The notes: generated by a model from the sequence alone, not told the origin. 64,000 nt of DNA from Hymenobacter sp. BT559 (GCF_016427535.1 NZ_JAELXV010000001.1:124001-188000); one strand, 5' to 3'; positions 41,035 through 49,837 are shown, counted from the stretch's first letter. A program made the numbers and translations.

Positions 41035-42648
41035 ATGGAAACAACAGCTTCTTGGGTCCCGGCTACGCCAGCTCCGACTCCCCCCACTTATCGCATTTCA
41101 ACGCTCCTAGGTAGCCTGGTGGCCGCCACCGCGGTGCTGAGCGACTACCTGTTTTGGCATCAGTCGGCTGGCTTCAATGTGCTGGTATACATGGTATTAT
41201 TGGTAGGAGCGCACCTTGTGCTGCTGCCGCGCCACGCGCCGGTGCGGCGCCTAGGTAGCTTCTGGGCCGTGGTGGCGGGCTGCGTAATGAGCGGTGGGCT
41301 GGTGGCGTGGTATGGCTCTAGCGCATCGCTCTGGGCCGCTCTGGCCTCAGGCCTGCTGCTGGTGGGGTTCGTAAACCAGCCGCAACTGCGGCTGCTAAGC
41401 TCTGCGGTGCTCACGGCCGTGGTGGGGGTGCTGCCAGCGGTGGGTGCCGTGGTGAGCAGCATCCGGGCGCCGCGGCAACTGGGCGGGCGTCTGCAGCGCG
41501 GCTGGTTTTATGGGCGCATGTTGGGGATGCCACTGCTGGCGGTGGGTGTTTTTCAGGCACTGTTTGCAGCGGCTAATCCTCGGTTCGCGGCGCTGAGCGC
41601 GCGGTTTTGGAATGGGGTGGCCGACTTACTAGGGCGGTTGTTTGCCGATATCTCGGTGCCACACCTACTGTTTTTTGTGCTCTGCCTACTAGGCGCGGCA
41701 GGCGCGCTGGTGCTAGTGCCCATTCACTACTTCGCCGACCACGAGTCGCGCTTTGGCGAGTTTGTGCGGCGGCAGCGCGATGGCGTGGCCTCACTGGGGG
41801 TGCGGCGACCCAATTTCCGGCACACCACCCGCCGCCTGCTCGACCTGCGCAAGGAGTGGTTAGCTGCCGTGGTATGCTTCGGCTTGCTCAATGCCCTGCT
41901 GCTGGTGGAAAATGTCGTGGACATCAACTGGATATGGCTAGGCTTCGAGCCCGGGCCGAATTTCGACCTTACCCAGTTTGTGCACGAGGGTACTTACGTG
42001 CTCATTTTCAGTATTCTGCTAGCGGCCGGTATCATGCTGTGGTTTTTCCGCCGCAACCTGAATTTTTACCAGCCCGGCCTGCCGCTGCTACGTTGGGGCG
42101 CCACGCTGTGGGTGCTGCAAAACGTGGTACTGGCCATTTCGGTAGGGCTGCGCAACTACTACTACATCGTGTACACGGGCCTGGCGTACAAGCGTATCGG
42201 GGTGTATGGCTTCTTGCTGCTGACCTTGTTTGGCCTAGGTACGGTGCTGCTCAAAATCTGGCAGCGGCGCTCGGCCTTCAACTTGGTGCGGCTCAACTCG
42301 TGGGCGGCCTACGTGGTGCTACTGAGCCTGGCGGCCGGCAATTGGGAAATCTGGATTGCGGAATACAACCTGCAAGCAGGATTTGCGCGCCTCGACATTG
42401 GCTTTTTGCTGAATATGCCGCCTAGGGTGCTGCCAGTGCTGGCTGCGCGCCGAGCCATCATCGACCAGGTGCCGCACCTGGTAGCCGAGGGCAGCGATGG
42501 CTACTACTACACGATGGAGAAGGTCCACGCGCACGAGCTGCTGCGGGAGAAGCTGGCGGAGTTCCAGCAAGCCTACCCTAAGCAGGATTGGCAGAGCCGG
42601 ACGGGTGCGGGCGAACTCACTTACAAGCAGCTAGCAAACCATGACTGA
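41035..42648 (+). CDS. DUF4173 multi-helix membrane protein
   Basis: A 537-residue inner-membrane protein with about 12 hydrophobic segments, matching the DUF4173/DUF4153-type family; the block HEGTYVLIFSILLAAGIML near residue 320 and NYYYIVYTGLAYKRIGVYG near 377 are typical. The C-terminal 60 residues are soluble (MEKVHAHELLREKLAEFQQ). The function is unknown. Upstream is a winged-helix regulator. The next gene starts inside its end (8-bp overlap at 42641), so translation is coupled. An alternative long frame (41607-42425) is rejected as a shadow. Confidence 0.8.
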   Translation: METTASWVPATPAPTPPTYRISTLLGSLVAATAVLSDYLFWHQSAGFNVLVYMVLLVGAHLVLLPRHAPVRRLGSFWAVVAGCVMSGGLVAWYGSSASLWAALASGLLLVGFVNQPQLRLLSSAVLTAVVGVLPAVGAVVSSIRAPRQLGGRLQRGWFYGRMLGMPLLAVGVFQALFAAANPRFAALSARFWNGVADLLGRLFADISVPHLLFFVLCLLGAAGALVLVPIHYFADHESRFGEFVRRQRDGVASLGVRRPNFRHTTRRLLDLRKEWLAAVVCFGLLNALLLVENVVDINWIWLGFEPGPNFDLTQFVHEGTYVLIFSILLAAGIMLWFFRRNLNFYQPGLPLLRWGATLWVLQNVVLAISVGLRNYYYIVYTGLAYKRIGVYGFLLLTLFGLGTVLLKIWQRRSAFNLVRLNSWAAYVVLLSLAAGNWEIWIAEYNLQAGFARLDIGFLLNMPPRVLPVLAARRAIIDQVPHLVAEGSDGYYYTMEKVHAHELLREKLAEFQQAYPKQDWQSRTGAGELTYKQLANHD

Positions 42649-43063
42649 GCAGCAAATCGCCTGTAGCGCTGTGCCGCTCACGCCGGGGCAGTGGCTGCTG
42701 CGTAGCCTGTATTGGGTAGTCGGGTGCCAGGTGGGTATTTGGCTGCTTTCTAAGGCTATGGCTGTGCTAAAGGACTACCTAAGCATGCTGCCATCGAGTG
42801 TGCTAGAGCTGCTGGTGCTACTGGTGTGGGGTAGCTGCTACGCCTCTATTTTCTTGATTTGGCGGAACGTCTTAGCTGGCAGTGCTGCCGTGCTTTTGCA
42901 CGATGCCCGCCGGGGTACTTTCTCTTGGCTTAGACTGCTCATGCTAGCGTGGCGGGGGGTACTGGCACTTGGCTTGGTTTTCCACTTGTGCATCATCCTG
43001 TTCATGTCAGTGGCAATGCTATTGGACCTCTTCAACCACGAGCCAATTGGTGACTACTTCTAA
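42641..43063 (+). CDS. Membrane protein in the DUF4173 operon
   Basis: A 140-residue protein with three or four hydrophobic segments (about residues 22-42, 52-74, 101-125). Not recognised. It overlaps the DUF4173 gene by 8 bp, so the two are translationally coupled. Its N-terminal pattern (PLTPGQWLLRSLYWVVG) resembles that of the next gene (PLTPAEWLLSSMSWTLA), so the two are probably diverged duplicates. Confidence 0.65.
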   Translation: MTEQQIACSAVPLTPGQWLLRSLYWVVGCQVGIWLLSKAMAVLKDYLSMLPSSVLELLVLLVWGSCYASIFLIWRNVLAGSAAVLLHDARRGTFSWLRLLMLAWRGVLALGLVFHLCIILFMSVAMLLDLFNHEPIGDYF

Positions 43064-43234
43064 TTCAATGCGCTATGAAAACAAACTTATCCTGCCCTCA
43101 CCGAAGCTACCAGTTCTTGCCGGCGGCTCACAACCTACTCTCTGCTCGTGCACCATGTTGGGAGGCTTAGCAGGCGTCAGCACGCGAGATGCTAAGTGCT
43201 GCACGGCTATTCTCTTATTTTTTTACTGCATTAG

Positions 43235-43621
43235 ATGGAACAACTAACCTTACCTACCAAGCTCAAGAAACCGCTCACGCCCGCCGAATGGCTGCTGAGC
43301 AGCATGAGCTGGACCCTAGCCAGTGTCTTGGGGTGGCTACTGCTCAGCGCGTTTTTAAGTAGCGTGCTTGATACTAGCCAAACGTGGGTCGACGGGCTAC
43401 TATTGGGCACTGCCGCCACCGCGCATTTGCTGATATGGTACAAGGCCGTGTTGACCACTTGGGAAACTGTAGCCGAACACACCGAGCCCATCTGGCTTAG
43501 CATCGTCAGTGCCGGCTGGACGCTACTGCTCATCCTGTTTCAGCTGTCGTGTCTGGCACTGTTATTCCTGGCCCTGGTGCTGATATGCGACGGCGGTAGT
43601 TCGGGCGGCTGGAGCCTCTAG
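43235..43621 (+). CDS. Membrane protein, distant paralogue of the preceding one
   Basis: A 128-residue protein with three hydrophobic segments (about residues 24-45, 51-70 and 95-120). The start LKKPLTPAEWLLSSMSW parallels VPLTPGQWLLRSLYWVV in the preceding gene, and overall length and topology match. The function is unknown. The 171-bp gap between the two holds no further gene that I can support. Confidence 0.6.
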   Translation: MEQLTLPTKLKKPLTPAEWLLSSMSWTLASVLGWLLLSAFLSSVLDTSQTWVDGLLLGTAATAHLLIWYKAVLTTWETVAEHTEPIWLSIVSAGWTLLLILFQLSCLALLFLALVLICDGGSSGGWSL

Positions 43622-43654
43622 GTCTGCCTGGCTGCACAAGCATATTGAGAAGCC

Positions 43655-43812
43655 TTAAGCGTGTTTGGCTTTTGCTAAAATCACTTTTAGCATGTCATGC
43701 TGAGCTTGTCGAAGCATCTCTGTTGCCTAGTTGCACAGTTTGGGTGAAGCGATAGATAGGCTTCGACAAGTTTAGCATGGCCCAAAAATAGAAATCCCAA
43801 ACACGCTCTTAA
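43655..43812. repeat. Nested inverted repeat, GTCATGCTGAGC family inside an outer pair
   Basis: Inner arms: CATGTCATGCTGAGCTTGTC.. (43691 on) and GCTTCGACAAGTTTAGCATGG (to about 43790). Outer arms: TTAAGCGTGTTTGG (43655-43668) and CCAAACACGCTCTTAA (43797-43812), inverted with a 2-base difference. The central TGAGCTTGTCGAAGCATCT sequence is one I recognise as a repeat found in many unrelated bacterial genomes. Confidence 0.75.
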
Positions 43813-43828
43813 TCCTTCTATTATTCCT

Positions 43829-44629
43829 ATGACTTTCGCCGACGTAATAACCTATTTCCAAGCCAATCGCACCCGCTTTGCCGACCTTGCCTGGGACGAC
43901 CCGCACCAGCTTTCGCCGGCGCAAAAGCGTACCATTAGCGCCTCGCTCCAAGCCTTTCAGTGTGGTGAGGGCACCGGCGGTGACCACCTGCAAGCCCTGG
44001 CCGACCAGCTCGACGATGCCGACTACACAGCGGCTACGCGGCTCTTCAGGCAGGAGGAGGCAGGCCACGCCGCTGTGCTGGGTCAGTTTATAGACCGGCA
44101 GGGTATCCCGCGTCTGCAGTCGCACTGGCTACACACCGTTTTTGGGGGCCTAGGGCGGTTGCTGGGTCTGGGGCACTCGGTGCGCGTCATGCTCATGGCT
44201 AAGGTGGTGGCTACCATGTACTACCGGGCGCTGTACACGGCCACTTTTTCGGGGCTGTTGCAGCAGCTGTGCCGCCGCATCGTACTCGATGAGGAGATGC
44301 ACCTCGTGTATTACTGCTTGGCCATTCGGCAGTTCTCGCCTCGGCGCAACTGGCTGAGTGCGTGGCTCTGGAAGCAAGTATATCGCATTTTGATGGTCGG
44401 CGCTGCCCTCGTGGTGTACCTCAGTTGCCGCCGGGCGCTGCGGGCCGGGGGCTACGGCCTAGGTCGCTTTTGCGCGGCCCTTGCTACCGAATACGCCCGC
44501 GTGGAGCAGATGCAGCGACCCGATGCGCCATTGGTAATGCGCGGCGGGCCGACCCAGGCACCCGCAAGCCCCACCGGGCCCCAGGGCGCCTGGCAGTGGC
44601 CGGGTTCGTCCCTGCGCGTGGCGCGGTGA
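43829..44629 (+). CDS. Ferritin-like superfamily protein
   Basis: A 266-residue protein with two ExxH motifs expected of a four-helix carboxylate-bridged diiron site: QEEAGHAAVL (E77, H80) and LDEEMHLVYY (E155, H158), plus a candidate glutamate at E47. The spacing fits ferritin-like hydroxylase/rubrerythrin-type proteins. A hydrophobic segment near 190-207 (VYRILMVGAALVVYLSC) is unusual and could anchor it. The last 40 residues are Pro/Gly-rich (TQAPASPTGPQGAW). The reaction is unknown. It stands between two REP-like repeats, alone in its transcript. Confidence 0.65.
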   Translation: MTFADVITYFQANRTRFADLAWDDPHQLSPAQKRTISASLQAFQCGEGTGGDHLQALADQLDDADYTAATRLFRQEEAGHAAVLGQFIDRQGIPRLQSHWLHTVFGGLGRLLGLGHSVRVMLMAKVVATMYYRALYTATFSGLLQQLCRRIVLDEEMHLVYYCLAIRQFSPRRNWLSAWLWKQVYRILMVGAALVVYLSCRRALRAGGYGLGRFCAALATEYARVEQMQRPDAPLVMRGGPTQAPASPTGPQGAWQWPGSSLRVAR

Positions 44630-44650
44630 AAATGGTGCTTTCATGATCGT

Positions 44651-44746
44651 TTGTCATGGCGAGCACCGCGAAGCAATCACACCTATTAGGTTATGTTGTC
44701 CGGGTCCCGTTTGGATGCGATTGCTTCGCGATGCTCGCATTGACAA
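44651..44746. repeat. REP-like inverted repeat, GTCATGGCGAGC..GAAGCAATC type
   Basis: Arms of 31 bases (44651-44681 and 44716-44746), beginning TTGTCATGGCGAGCACCGCG and containing CGAAGCAATC, pair with a few mismatches; the loop is 34 bases. With the copy at 49038 it forms a second subfamily (GAAGCAATC instead of GAAGCATCT). Confidence 0.8.
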
Positions 44747-44786
44747 GTGCTTCGATGTAAGCCATAATAACTTCATTCAAAAGATA

Positions 44787-45188
44787 ATGCAACCGAATAG
44801 CATAGTCAAAGACAAAAGAAATTGGCTCTACGGGGCGGGGTGCTTGCTCTGCGTAGAGATATTTATTGCGGCGTTTTTGCACGACCGCATTGTGCGGCCG
44901 TACGTGGGCGACTTGCTGGCCGTCGTTTTTCTGTATTGCCTGGTGCGGAGCGTGGTGACCACGCCCGTGCGGCCCACGGTGGCGGCGGTGCTGCTGGTGG
45001 CCTACGCCATCGAGGGGCTGCAATACCTGCATCTGCTCACCTACGTGGGGCTCGCGCACTCGCGGCTGGCGGCCTTGGTGCTGGGCAACCACTTCGAGTG
45101 GGGCGACATGCTGGCCTATACCCTAGGGGCGGCAGGCATCCTAGCCGCCGAACGGGCTAAAGTGCTTTATGACCAGTACTATGCCTAG
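44787..45188 (+). CDS. DUF2809 membrane protein
   Basis: A 133-residue protein with four hydrophobic segments, matching DUF2809: YGAGCLLCVEIFIAAFLHDR, then VRPYVGDLLAVVFLYCLVR, AYAIEGLQYLHLL and GNHFEWGDMLAYTLGAAG. Function unknown. The ATG at 44787 is chosen because upstream codons fall in the REP-like repeat. It overlaps the next gene by 20 bp. Confidence 0.8.
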   Translation: MQPNSIVKDKRNWLYGAGCLLCVEIFIAAFLHDRIVRPYVGDLLAVVFLYCLVRSVVTTPVRPTVAAVLLVAYAIEGLQYLHLLTYVGLAHSRLAALVLGNHFEWGDMLAYTLGAAGILAAERAKVLYDQYYA

Positions 45189-45483
45189 GCCGCTGGTGGC
45201 CAGCCTAGCACAAACGTCGCCCCTAGGTAGGCACCTGTCTCTAACCTTGGGCGTCCTCAGATTTGGAGCGCTGAACCTACTATTTTTCGCGGAGCTGTGG
45301 CCACATACGCCCGTCGCCAAGCGGTGGTTAATGGGCCTGGTGTGGCTACTGCTACTCACCTTACCACTTCAGTTTATCGGGTGGGCGTGGCGCTGGCTGC
45401 GGGCCTATGCGGGGTCCGGCTGGATGTGGCTGCTTGCCGCCTTGGGTTTCGTAGCAGTAGCTTGCCTCGGACTAGCCGCTTAA
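45169..45483 (+). CDS. Small membrane protein overlapping the DUF2809 gene
   Basis: A 104-residue protein with three hydrophobic segments (about residues 25-44, 53-73 and 85-103). Not recognised. It starts inside the end of the DUF2809 gene (20-bp overlap; an ATG at 45181 is also possible), so the two are probably translationally coupled. Confidence 0.55.
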   Translation: MTSTMPRPLVASLAQTSPLGRHLSLTLGVLRFGALNLLFFAELWPHTPVAKRWLMGLVWLLLLTLPLQFIGWAWRWLRAYAGSGWMWLLAALGFVAVACLGLAA

Positions 45484-45649
45484 TTTTTGCTGCTAGCGCT
45501 GCTACTAATAGGGTGGTTGTGGGAGTAGCGAATCTAGACCATGCCGCAGGCCTGGGGCCTGGCTGTATGGGTAGTTAGCCTGAAATGAGTAGTTTCGCTC
45601 GCTGCCGGGTGGTAGTCCTGTGCCATTAGCGTTATTTCCCGCGCTGCTT

Positions 45650-46039
45650 ATGCCCCGAACGCTGCTACTGGTTGTGCTCGCCATTGCGGGCCTGTCAGAA
45701 TTTGGGCTGGCGGGCGCCGTTTTTTTTGCGCCGACATTTACCCTGGCGCAGCTCAGCATAAAGGTTGGCCCCGAAACTCAGTTTCTGGCCTACATAACCG
45801 GGTGGTTTTTACTACTAGTGGCGCTGCTGGCGGCGCTAGCCTGGGTCTGGGCACTGCGGCGGCGCCCCGGCTACGCGGGCCTATGCTACCTGCTGGGGCT
45901 GTGGTGGATAGGCCTGGGCGTAGGCATCTACGTCACCTTTGGGCGGCCCGACAACCTAGTGCTCGATTCGCTTAAGGGCCTGCTCCTGGTGGGCCTCGCG
46001 TGGCGTAGCCGGGCCAGCGAGCGTGTACTGCGGCGCTAG
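45650..46039 (+). CDS. Small membrane protein of unknown function
   Basis: A 129-residue protein with four hydrophobic segments: RTLLLVVLAIAGLSEFGLAG at the start, then ITGWFLLLVALLAALAWVWA, CYLLGLWWIGLGVGIYV and a short one near the end. The family is not recognised. The ATG at 45650 is preferred to a GTG ten codons upstream. It is one of four small membrane protein genes in a row (44787-46553). Confidence 0.6.
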   Translation: MPRTLLLVVLAIAGLSEFGLAGAVFFAPTFTLAQLSIKVGPETQFLAYITGWFLLLVALLAALAWVWALRRRPGYAGLCYLLGLWWIGLGVGIYVTFGRPDNLVLDSLKGLLLVGLAWRSRASERVLRR

Positions 46040-46115
46040 GTAGGGGCAGTGGCGTTAGGCAGTGCCTCACTGCCGAGCGGCGAGTATCTTGCCTGCTGAT
46101 ACCGCCTTTGCGCTC

Positions 46116-46553
46116 ATGCCTCATCCGCACGCCCATCCTATTCCGTCGCCCAAAATGCTGTCGCCCCTAGGGCGGGTGCTAGCTGCTTTACAGCTTGTTA
46201 AGGAAACGGCTACTATCATCTTGCTGGGCGTGCCACTGCTGCAAGGCCGGCCGCTGCTGGTGCTGGCGGTGCTGCCGGGGCTGGTGCTCTACCTCTTCAG
46301 GTGGGTGATGGTGCTGGGCAGCTTCCGGCGGCGGGCGGCGGTGGCCATTTGGCTATTCACTATTATCGACGAATTGTGGGGCTTAGTGCTCTACCTACGT
46401 GCTACCGACGGGGCGCCTACGCTGCGCCAATTGCGCTACCTCGACTGGAGTTACCGCCTCGGACTGGTGTTTTCGCTGGCGGCGCTGGCCGAGATAGCCT
46501 ACCGCCGCTACCGCGACCGCGCTGGCCTACGGGCACTGATGAAAGCCGCCTAG
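46116..46553 (+). CDS. Small membrane protein of unknown function
   Basis: A 145-residue protein with about four hydrophobic segments (LLVLAVLPGLVLYLFRWVMV is the clearest) and a basic C-terminus (YRRYRDRAGLRALMKAA). The N-terminus is His/Pro-rich (MPHPHAHPIPSPKM). Not recognised. The ATG at 46116 is chosen; a start 18 codons upstream is possible. It lies 52 bp before the class A penicillin-binding protein gene. Confidence 0.6.
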   Translation: MPHPHAHPIPSPKMLSPLGRVLAALQLVKETATIILLGVPLLQGRPLLVLAVLPGLVLYLFRWVMVLGSFRRRAAVAIWLFTIIDELWGLVLYLRATDGAPTLRQLRYLDWSYRLGLVFSLAALAEIAYRRYRDRAGLRALMKAA

Positions 46554-46568
46554 CGTTAGGCTGGCTGG

Positions 46569-46576
46569 TATCTTTG
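46569..46576 (+). promoter_or_regulatory. -7 box (TATCTTTG) before the penicillin-binding protein gene
   Basis: Fits TAnnTTTG and lies 29 bp before the ATG at 46606. No TTG is seen at the usual -33 distance. Confidence 0.45.
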
Positions 46577-46605
46577 CCTTTCCTTGCTCCCGCTAATTGC
46601 CGTTC

Positions 46606-49014
46606 ATGGCCGACGAAACCACCCCACCCGCTTCGCCTAGCTCCGCTAACCCTGCCCCGGCCCGCCGGGGCCGCCGCCCTGGCCGGGGCACTCGCCGCCT
46701 CGTGCGCGTGGCCTGGACGGTCTTTTTTATCGGCGTAGGCTTGGTGCTGGCCTATCCGATGCTGGTTAAGAGCAACTTCCTGTTCCTGTTCGGCAAGTCG
46801 CCGAGCCTGGAGGAGCTGGAAAACCCCAAGGTCGAGCAGGCGTCGGAGGTATACACTGCCGATGGCGTGCTCCTAGGTCGCTACTTCCGTGAAAACCGCT
46901 CGCCGGTGCCGCTTAGCCAAATGTCGCCCTGGCTTACCAAGGCCTTGATTGCCACTGAGGATGCGCGCTACCGCGAGCACTCGGGCATCGACCCGCAGGC
47001 GCTGCTCTCAACGGTATATTTTACGCTGCGCGGCAGCAAGCGCGGGGGCTCGACCATCAGCCAGCAGCTGGCGAAAAACTTGTACAAAATCCGGCGCGGC
47101 GAAAACCAGGGTGGCCTTAGCCACGTGCCCGGCGTTGGCACAGTAGTGGCCAAAACCAAGGAGTGGATGACCGCCGTGGAGCTGGAGCGCCGCTACACCA
47201 AGGACGAGATTCTGCGGATGTACCTCAACACCGTGGAGTACGGCTCCAACGCGTTCGGCATTAAGGTGGCGGCCAAAACCTTCTTTAGCACCACGCCCGA
47301 CAGCCTCACGGCCGAGCAGGCCGCCGTGCTCATCGGGGTGCTGAACAACCCCACGGCCTTCAACCCCAAGTTTCACCCCGTGGCCGCCACCAAGCGCCGC
47401 AACGTGGTGCTGCAGCGCCTAGGTCAGGCTGGGCACCTCACCGCCACGCAGGTGAAGGCCATGCAGGCCGAGCCCATCGTGCTAGAGTATCAGGTTGAAA
47501 AGCACGTGGATGGCCCTGATACGTACTTCCGTGGCGCCATTAGCCAGGCGGCTAATAAGTGGTGCGACGAGCACGGCTATGACCTCTACCGCGACGGCCT
47601 GAAGGTGTACACTACCATTGACTCGCGCATGCAGGAGCACGCCGAAGAGGCGGTGGACCACCGCATGAAGTCCTTGCAGCAGACTTTCGACAACTTCTGG
47701 CGCAACCAGCGCCAAAACCCCTGGGTAGACGAGGACGGCAACGAAATTCCGAACTTCATCGAAACTCAGATGAAGCGCACCGAGTCGTATAAAACGCTGG
47801 CGGCCCGTTACAAAGGCCAACCTGCCCGTCTCGACTCGGCCCTGAATGCCAAGCGCCCGATGAAGGTGTTTACCTGGAAAAAGCAGGACCACGATACCAC
47901 GCTGGTGATGTCGCCGCTCGATTCGCTGGCGTATTACAAGCACTTCCTGCAAGCCGGTATGATGACGATGGACCCCTACACCGGCTCCATCAAGGCTTGG
48001 GTGGGCGGCTTAGATTACCGCTTCTTTCAGTACGACCACGTGCGGCAGGGGCGGCGCCAGGCTGGCTCTACGTTCAAGCCTTTTGTGTATCTCACGGCCC
48101 TCGACAACGGCTACTCGCCCTGCGACCGCATCCGCGACCAGCGCGTAACCATTAACTATATCGAGGATGGTAAGCCCATGGAGTGGCAGCCCGCCAACGT
48201 GACCCGCGAGTACACGGGTACTAACATGACCTTGCGCCACGCCATGGCGCGGTCGGTGAACTCGGTTACGGCCCAACTCACCGAGAAAGTTGGCTGGGGC
48301 AAGGTGGCGCAGTACGCGCATAAAGTCGGCATTACCAGCCCCTTGCTATCGGTGCCGAGCATCGGCCTAGGGTCGGGCGGCGACGTGAGCGTGTACGAAA
48401 TGGTGGACGCCTACTCAACGTTTATGAACAGCGGTTTCCGCTCGACGCCGCGCCTCATCACACGCATCGAAGACCGCAACGGCAACGTGCTCCAGCAGTT
48501 CGACCCGGTGCAGAAGCGCGCCATCTCGCCCGAAACGGCGTGGCTGATGACTTACATGCTGCGCGGCGGCATGGAGGAGCCCGGCGGCACCTCACAGGCC
48601 CTCTGGGATTTTCCTGAACTGTGGCACAAAGACAACCAGATTGGCGGCAAAACCGGCACCACCTCCAACTACTCCGATGGCTGGTATATGGGCGTCACCA
48701 AGGACCTCGTGAGCGGCGTGTGGGTGGGCGGCGAAGACCGCAGCATTCACTTCGTGCGCTCGCAGCAAGGCGAGGGCGGCCGCATGGCGCTGCCCATCTT
48801 CGGCCGCTACATGGAGAAGATATATCAGGACAAAAAGCTGAATTACGACTACGGGCCCTTCCCCAAGCCGCCGCCCACGCTCAAGCGTAAGTACGTGTGC
48901 TACACCGAGTATGAGCCGCGTCGGCGCCGCGGCGAGGCTGTAGATAGCATTAGCGCCGATAACCTGTTGGAGCAGCTAAACACTAAAAACGGCGAGGCTC
49001 CTGCCAACGATTAA
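46606..49014 (+). CDS. Class A penicillin-binding protein (PBP1A-type)
   Basis: An 802-residue bifunctional peptidoglycan synthase. A cytoplasmic Arg/Pro-rich start precedes one membrane helix (about 28-48). The GT51 transglycosylase has the catalytic glutamate in TEDARYREHSG near residue 119 and GGSTISQQLAKN near 147. The transpeptidase has SxxK in AGSTFKPF near 487, SVN near 551 and KTGTT near 682. The C-terminal tail is charged and probably disordered. Length and domain order are complete. It should polymerise glycan and crosslink peptides at the outer face of the inner membrane. The ATG at 46606 is preferred over one three codons upstream. Confidence 0.95.
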   Translation: MADETTPPASPSSANPAPARRGRRPGRGTRRLVRVAWTVFFIGVGLVLAYPMLVKSNFLFLFGKSPSLEELENPKVEQASEVYTADGVLLGRYFRENRSPVPLSQMSPWLTKALIATEDARYREHSGIDPQALLSTVYFTLRGSKRGGSTISQQLAKNLYKIRRGENQGGLSHVPGVGTVVAKTKEWMTAVELERRYTKDEILRMYLNTVEYGSNAFGIKVAAKTFFSTTPDSLTAEQAAVLIGVLNNPTAFNPKFHPVAATKRRNVVLQRLGQAGHLTATQVKAMQAEPIVLEYQVEKHVDGPDTYFRGAISQAANKWCDEHGYDLYRDGLKVYTTIDSRMQEHAEEAVDHRMKSLQQTFDNFWRNQRQNPWVDEDGNEIPNFIETQMKRTESYKTLAARYKGQPARLDSALNAKRPMKVFTWKKQDHDTTLVMSPLDSLAYYKHFLQAGMMTMDPYTGSIKAWVGGLDYRFFQYDHVRQGRRQAGSTFKPFVYLTALDNGYSPCDRIRDQRVTINYIEDGKPMEWQPANVTREYTGTNMTLRHAMARSVNSVTAQLTEKVGWGKVAQYAHKVGITSPLLSVPSIGLGSGGDVSVYEMVDAYSTFMNSGFRSTPRLITRIEDRNGNVLQQFDPVQKRAISPETAWLMTYMLRGGMEEPGGTSQALWDFPELWHKDNQIGGKTGTTSNYSDGWYMGVTKDLVSGVWVGGEDRSIHFVRSQQGEGGRMALPIFGRYMEKIYQDKKLNYDYGPFPKPPPTLKRKYVCYTEYEPRRRRGEAVDSISADNLLEQLNTKNGEAPAND

Positions 49015-49037
49015 CTAACTGTCTTCCTAGGTTGCGG

Positions 49038-49123
49038 TTGTCATTGCAAGTGCAGCGAAGCAATCGCACCCGAATGGGCCACGCTCAGCAGGTGCGATTG
49101 CTTCGCTGCGCTCGCAATGACAA
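49038..49123. repeat. REP-like inverted repeat, GTCATTGC..GAAGCAATC type
   Basis: 33-base arms (49038-49070 and 49091-49123), beginning TTGTCATTGCAAGTGCAGCG, pair with two mismatches; the loop is 20 bases. The core GTCATTGC..GCGAAGCAATC is one I recognise as recurring between genes in many unrelated bacteria. Confidence 0.85.
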
Positions 49124-49174
49124 TCGTTGTTTGAGGAGCTACTAAATAACTCAAACAGCCTCTACCACACCCGC

Positions 49175-49837
49175 ATGATTCGTACCGTAATCTTCGACAT
49201 GGATGGCGTCATCATTGACACCGAGCCCGTCCACCACCACGCTTTTTTTACGCAGTTTGGCGAGTTGGGCCTGACTATTTCGGACGAGGAATACGCCGCT
49301 TTTTTGGGGAAATCGACGCGCAACGTATTTCAGCAACTCAAGCAGAAATACCACCTAGGGCCCGAAATAGACGACTTGCTGCAGCGTAAGCGCGAGATAT
49401 TCAACGAGCGTTTCGACTCAGACCCCGAGCTCGACTTGTTGCCCGGCGTGCGCACGCTCATCGAAGACCTGCACGCGCACGGCGTGCAGCTGGTGCTGGC
49501 TTCGTCGGCCTCTAAGGCCACTATTGCGCGGGTATTCAATCGGTTTGGGCTGGCGCCATACTTCACGCACATCGTTAGTGGTGAAGACTTTGCGGAGTCG
49601 AAGCCCAACCCTGCCATTTTCCTGCACGCCGCTGAGCTGGCCGAAACGCCTGTGTCGGAATGCGTAGTTATTGAGGATTCAACCAACGGCATGGCTGCGG
49701 CCAAGGCGGCAGGCATCTACTGCATCGGCTACGCCAGCCCGCACTCGGCGGGCCAGGATACGCATTTGGCCGACTTGGTTATTCAGGACTTTTCGGAACT
49801 GTCGGCCGAGCGGATAAAGGCGCTTACTGTGGCTTAG
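49175..49837 (+). CDS. HAD-superfamily phosphatase/phosphomutase (beta-phosphoglucomutase-like)
   Basis: A 220-residue HAD subfamily IA protein. Motif I FDMDGVIIDTEP has the nucleophile D8 and the acid D10; motif II is LASSASKAT near 114; motif III lysine is in SKPNPAIF near 146; motif IV is VIEDSTNGMAAA near 168. This pattern (DMDGV, cap of about 65 residues) fits beta-phosphoglucomutase or sugar-phosphate phosphatases. The substrate is not determinable. The ATG at 49175 is chosen. The stop overlaps that of the convergent DUF2625 gene by 4 bp. Confidence 0.9.
   Translation: MIRTVIFDMDGVIIDTEPVHHHAFFTQFGELGLTISDEEYAAFLGKSTRNVFQQLKQKYHLGPEIDDLLQRKREIFNERFDSDPELDLLPGVRTLIEDLHAHGVQLVLASSASKATIARVFNRFGLAPYFTHIVSGEDFAESKPNPAIFLHAAELAETPVSECVVIEDSTNGMAAAKAAGIYCIGYASPHSAGQDTHLADLVIQDFSELSAERIKALTVA

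Noticed and set aside
41607..42425. 272-codon plus-strand frame in another phase of the DUF4173 gene
   Set aside because: The product is Arg/Ala/Gly-rich without membrane or domain pattern, while the overlapping frame is a clear multi-helix membrane protein.
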